Of a DNA stretch of 64,000 nt, positions 61,391 through 64,000 are shown in pieces (the stretch's first letter is position 1; every line of letters starts with the position of its first letter). Made by a program: the position numbers and the translations under genes. Below the pieces are notes generated by a model. It worked only from the letters and a program-made list of their open reading frames with translations, was not told the DNA's origin and did no database searches. Source of the stretch: DATFXM01 sp035315885 (GTDB lineage: Bacteria > Acidobacteriota > Blastocatellia > UBA7656). Where the stretch lies: the NCBI GenBank assembly GCA_035315885.1, contig DATFXM010000007.1, positions 15,167 through 79,166 on the forward strand. The letters are read 5' to 3'.

Positions 61391-63829
61391 TCATTCGTAC
61401 CGCAGCGCGCTCATCGGATCGACTCTTGTCGCCCGAACGCCGGGCACGTAACAGGCTAACCAGGCGACGACAACCAGCAGTATCGAAGTCGCCACAAATG
61501 TTACCGTGTCGGTCGCGCTAACTTCATATAGCAGTGACTTCATTACCCGCGTCAGAATATAAGAACCTGCAAGACCGATTCCAACTCCAGACATTGCGAG
61601 CGCCATTCCTCGCCGGACGACCAGGACCAACACGTCTTTCTTCTGAGCCCCCAGAGCCATTCTTACGCCAATCTCCTGCGTGCGTTGAGCTACTGCGTAA
61701 GCCATCACGCCGTAGATTCCGATTGCCGCCAGCAGCATCGCAAGCCCAGCGAATACGCCCAGCATGATCATGCTGAACCGCGAGCGCGCCACTGATTTAC
61801 CCACCAGGCTGTCCATCGTCTGGATGTCGGCGATTGGCTGGTCGGGGTCGAGGCGCGAGATCACCTCACGCAACCCGGGGGCCATAGTAGCCGCTGATTT
61901 CGACGTCCGGATCACCATATACATCGAACTGTAAACGAGCTCGGGGTGAGGCCAGTAAGCCATAGGCTCCGGCTCCCCTTCGACGCTGAGATGTTTGGTA
62001 TCCCCTACAACGCCAATGATCTCGCAGGGCGCGTTCTCATCCTTCATGTCAATTGTCACTCGTTTGCCGAGCGGGTCTTCGTCGGGAAAGAGCTTCTCCA
62101 CGAATTTCTCGTTGACCACTACGACGTGGCGCATGTCGCTGGCTTCTCGATCGGTGAAGAGTCTCCCTCGCTTCAACGGAATCTGCATCGCGGCGAAGTA
62201 GCCCGCATCGGTGACACACACACCGGTGGAAGGCTGTTGGCTTGAAGGAAGCTCGGGCGCTCCTTCTATGTGCACACCGGTTCCGGCATGTGGACCGGCG
62301 AAGGGCATCCAGTTGATCGCGCCGACTGCCTCGACTCCCGGCAGGTCCCGCAAGCCCTCGACCGTTTGCCGAATAAAATCGATGCACTTCCGATCGTCGG
62401 CGTACTTCGTGAGGGGTAATGAGACCTTCATCGTTAGCAAGTTTGTCGAATTGAAGCCGAGATCCACCTGCATCAGGCGGCCGAAGCTCTTGATCAGGAG
62501 CCCCGCTCCCACGAGCAGCACAAGCGCGAGCGCGAACTCTGATACTACGAGCCCGCTTCTTATCCGGTGGCTGCGAGCGCTGCCACCGGTATTCTTGCCG
62601 CTCTCCTTCATCACACTGTGGATGTCCTGCCGTAATGCATCAAAGGCGGGCGCGAGCCCGAACAAAATGCCAGTCAGTACCGACACTCCGACGGTGAATA
62701 GCAAAACCGTGGAATCGATACGTACCGCCGAAAAGCCAATCAGCTCGGCCGGGCTCAAGGCGATTAGCGCATCCGTTCCCCACCACGCGAGCAACACTCC
62801 GATTGCGCCGCCGATCGAAGATAGCAGCACGCTTTCGGTCAGCAGTTGCCTCACGATGCGCCAACGTCCGGCGCCGAGTGCGACTCGCACTGCAATCTCT
62901 TTTTGCCTTGATGCTGCGCGGGCAAGCAGAAGGTTGGCAACATTCGCACAGGCGATCAGCAGGACGAACCCCACCGCACCAATCAAGACCCAAAGGCCCG
63001 TTTTGATCTCGCCGGTGAATTGATCCCGAAGCGGAACCACATTGACGCCCCAGTTGGTGTCGAAGTCGGGATATTGCTGGGAGAGCTGCGCGGCAATCCG
63101 ATCCATATCGGCCTGAGCCTGCACGCGGGTCACACCGGGTTTGAGGCGAGCCACAGCGCAGGCGAAACGACCCTGTCGCTGTCTCAGGTCGTTGGACACC
63201 TGCCAGGGCGACCAGATCTCGGCCTTCTTGCGGGTCATCGATCCTTTCCTGATGTGCCACGAAAAGGATGGAGGGAGTACGCCGACAATAGTGGTGTCCA
63301 GGTTATTGAGCCTCACCTTTCTCCCGACGACGGTTTGATCACCGCCGAACCGCCTTTGCCAGAGACTGTAGGAGATCACCGCGACGCGTTCGCGGCCAGG
63401 TTTGCCGTCATCCTCGTCGAACGTGCGGCCAATCATCGCATCTACGCCTAATAGAGAAAAAAGATTGGTGGTGGCGATTTGACGCGGTACTTCTTCCGGC
63501 TCGCCGTCACCGGTCAGATTAATGGTGTTGTCAAAGTAGGCAGCCATGTCTTCGAAGACGGTATTCTGCTCTTTCCAATCAAAGAAATTGCCGAGGTTGA
63601 TGGTATTCTGGGATTCGTGGGTACCGGTGAAATGAGATTCCCACACGGTGGCTAGCCGGTCTGCGTTTCGGTAGGGCAGCGAGCCCAGGAGCACCGCATT
63701 CGCTACGGTGAAGATTGCTGTGTTTGCTCCGATGCCTAAGGCGAGCGTGACGACAGCAACAATCGTGAACGCGGGTTTCTTGAGCAGCATCCGAGCGCTA
63801 TAACGAATATCCTGCCAGAGATTTCCCAT
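61391..63829 (-). CDS. ADOP-family orphan permease 6
   Basis: An 812-residue permease with VTLALGIGANTAIFTVANAVLLGSL, NLLLARAASRQKEIAVRVALGAGRWRI, GVMAYAVAQRTQEIGVRMALGAQKKDV and the tail PGVRATRVDPMSALRYE. Start is ATG at 63827-63829. Its 3' end touches an AGTGCTG element. The 171 bp beyond its start, to the window edge, show nothing clear. The family may form MacB-like mechanotransmission or membrane-stress structures, but no function is established. Confidence 0.94.
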   Translation of the reverse strand: MGNLWQDIRYSARMLLKKPAFTIVAVVTLALGIGANTAIFTVANAVLLGSLPYRNADRLATVWESHFTGTHESQNTINLGNFFDWKEQNTVFEDMAAYFDNTINLTGDGEPEEVPRQIATTNLFSLLGVDAMIGRTFDEDDGKPGRERVAVISYSLWQRRFGGDQTVVGRKVRLNNLDTTIVGVLPPSFSWHIRKGSMTRKKAEIWSPWQVSNDLRQRQGRFACAVARLKPGVTRVQAQADMDRIAAQLSQQYPDFDTNWGVNVVPLRDQFTGEIKTGLWVLIGAVGFVLLIACANVANLLLARAASRQKEIAVRVALGAGRWRIVRQLLTESVLLSSIGGAIGVLLAWWGTDALIALSPAELIGFSAVRIDSTVLLFTVGVSVLTGILFGLAPAFDALRQDIHSVMKESGKNTGGSARSHRIRSGLVVSEFALALVLLVGAGLLIKSFGRLMQVDLGFNSTNLLTMKVSLPLTKYADDRKCIDFIRQTVEGLRDLPGVEAVGAINWMPFAGPHAGTGVHIEGAPELPSSQQPSTGVCVTDAGYFAAMQIPLKRGRLFTDREASDMRHVVVVNEKFVEKLFPDEDPLGKRVTIDMKDENAPCEIIGVVGDTKHLSVEGEPEPMAYWPHPELVYSSMYMVIRTSKSAATMAPGLREVISRLDPDQPIADIQTMDSLVGKSVARSRFSMIMLGVFAGLAMLLAAIGIYGVMAYAVAQRTQEIGVRMALGAQKKDVLVLVVRRGMALAMSGVGIGLAGSYILTRVMKSLLYEVSATDTVTFVATSILLVVVAWLACYVPGVRATRVDPMSALRYE

Positions 63830-64000
63830 TTCAAATCACCTCGTAGCGGCGTTCAAACCAAGCTCCGTGCCAATCTCAGAGAATGGCTAAATCGCCGAAA
63901 AAGAGAGAACTTGGCATTTGGTCTGAAGTTCGCGGTGGTTTTTCTGTTCGGATGTGGGAATGGAGCTTCCCAGAATTGGGCGAGGAGGGGCGGGGACGCG

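Overview
The window looks like a chromosomal segment of an Acidobacteriota bacterium. The main reason is six full-length copies of the acidobacterial duplicated orphan permease (ADOP) family, that is MacB/FtsX-type permeases with no ATPase gene beside them. Moderately high GC, Ser/Thr kinases, an RsbU-type response regulator and DUF2911 fit this placement. The class within the phylum cannot be fixed from sequence inspection alone.

Layout. 1-1000: truncated receiver-PAS-histidine kinase gene. 1600-8200: YggT-like membrane protein, lipoprotein, then RidA-like protein, enoyl-CoA hydratase, tryptophan 2,3-dioxygenase, kynureninase-like enzyme and PIG-L deacetylase, which suggests tryptophan/kynurenine catabolism. 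8400-17250: purH, an H1-like Lys/Ala protein, cutA, an alpha/beta hydrolase lacking its nucleophile, a TIGR01777 epimerase, plsY-gpsA (phospholipid precursors) and small envelope proteins. 17360-23770, minus strand: acyl-CoA ligase, membrane Ser/Thr kinase, amino-acid permease and aminotransferase in a tight cluster. 24100-33540: two consecutive RND efflux systems, each adaptor then permease, with no outer-membrane channel gene. 33700-39800: Rieske protein, Lpd, E1alpha, E1beta, E2 and lipB, a complete 2-oxoacid dehydrogenase operon with its lipoyl-attachment enzyme. 40000-64000: wHTH and DUF2911 proteins, then the ADOP cluster interleaved with a dihaem cytochrome-like protein, a receiver-PP2C phosphatase, a TPR/WD40 protein, a VOC protein and an unknown protein.

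The most unusual content lies between the genes. Many intergenic spaces hold palindromic elements of about 100-250 bp whose arms are built from 7-nt units: TTTAGGG/TTTCGGG, GTAGGCA, AGTGCTG, TTCTGAG or GAGATTT. Five AGTGCTG elements share one core, and two TTTAGGG-type elements 23 kb apart share an identical 49-nt core. The arms change by whole heptads and keep matching variants. The strand met on entering from either side carries TAG or TGA in a 7-nt period, so it stops translation in all three frames. At least seven genes take their stop codon from an element or its edge. Several elements sit inside operons, including between adaptor and permease in both RND systems. One ADOP gene survives only as its last codons, abutting such an element. 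This looks like a mobile or self-amplifying hairpin family that has become a gene-end and operon-spacing device. No tRNA, rRNA, CRISPR array, transposase or prophage was recognised.
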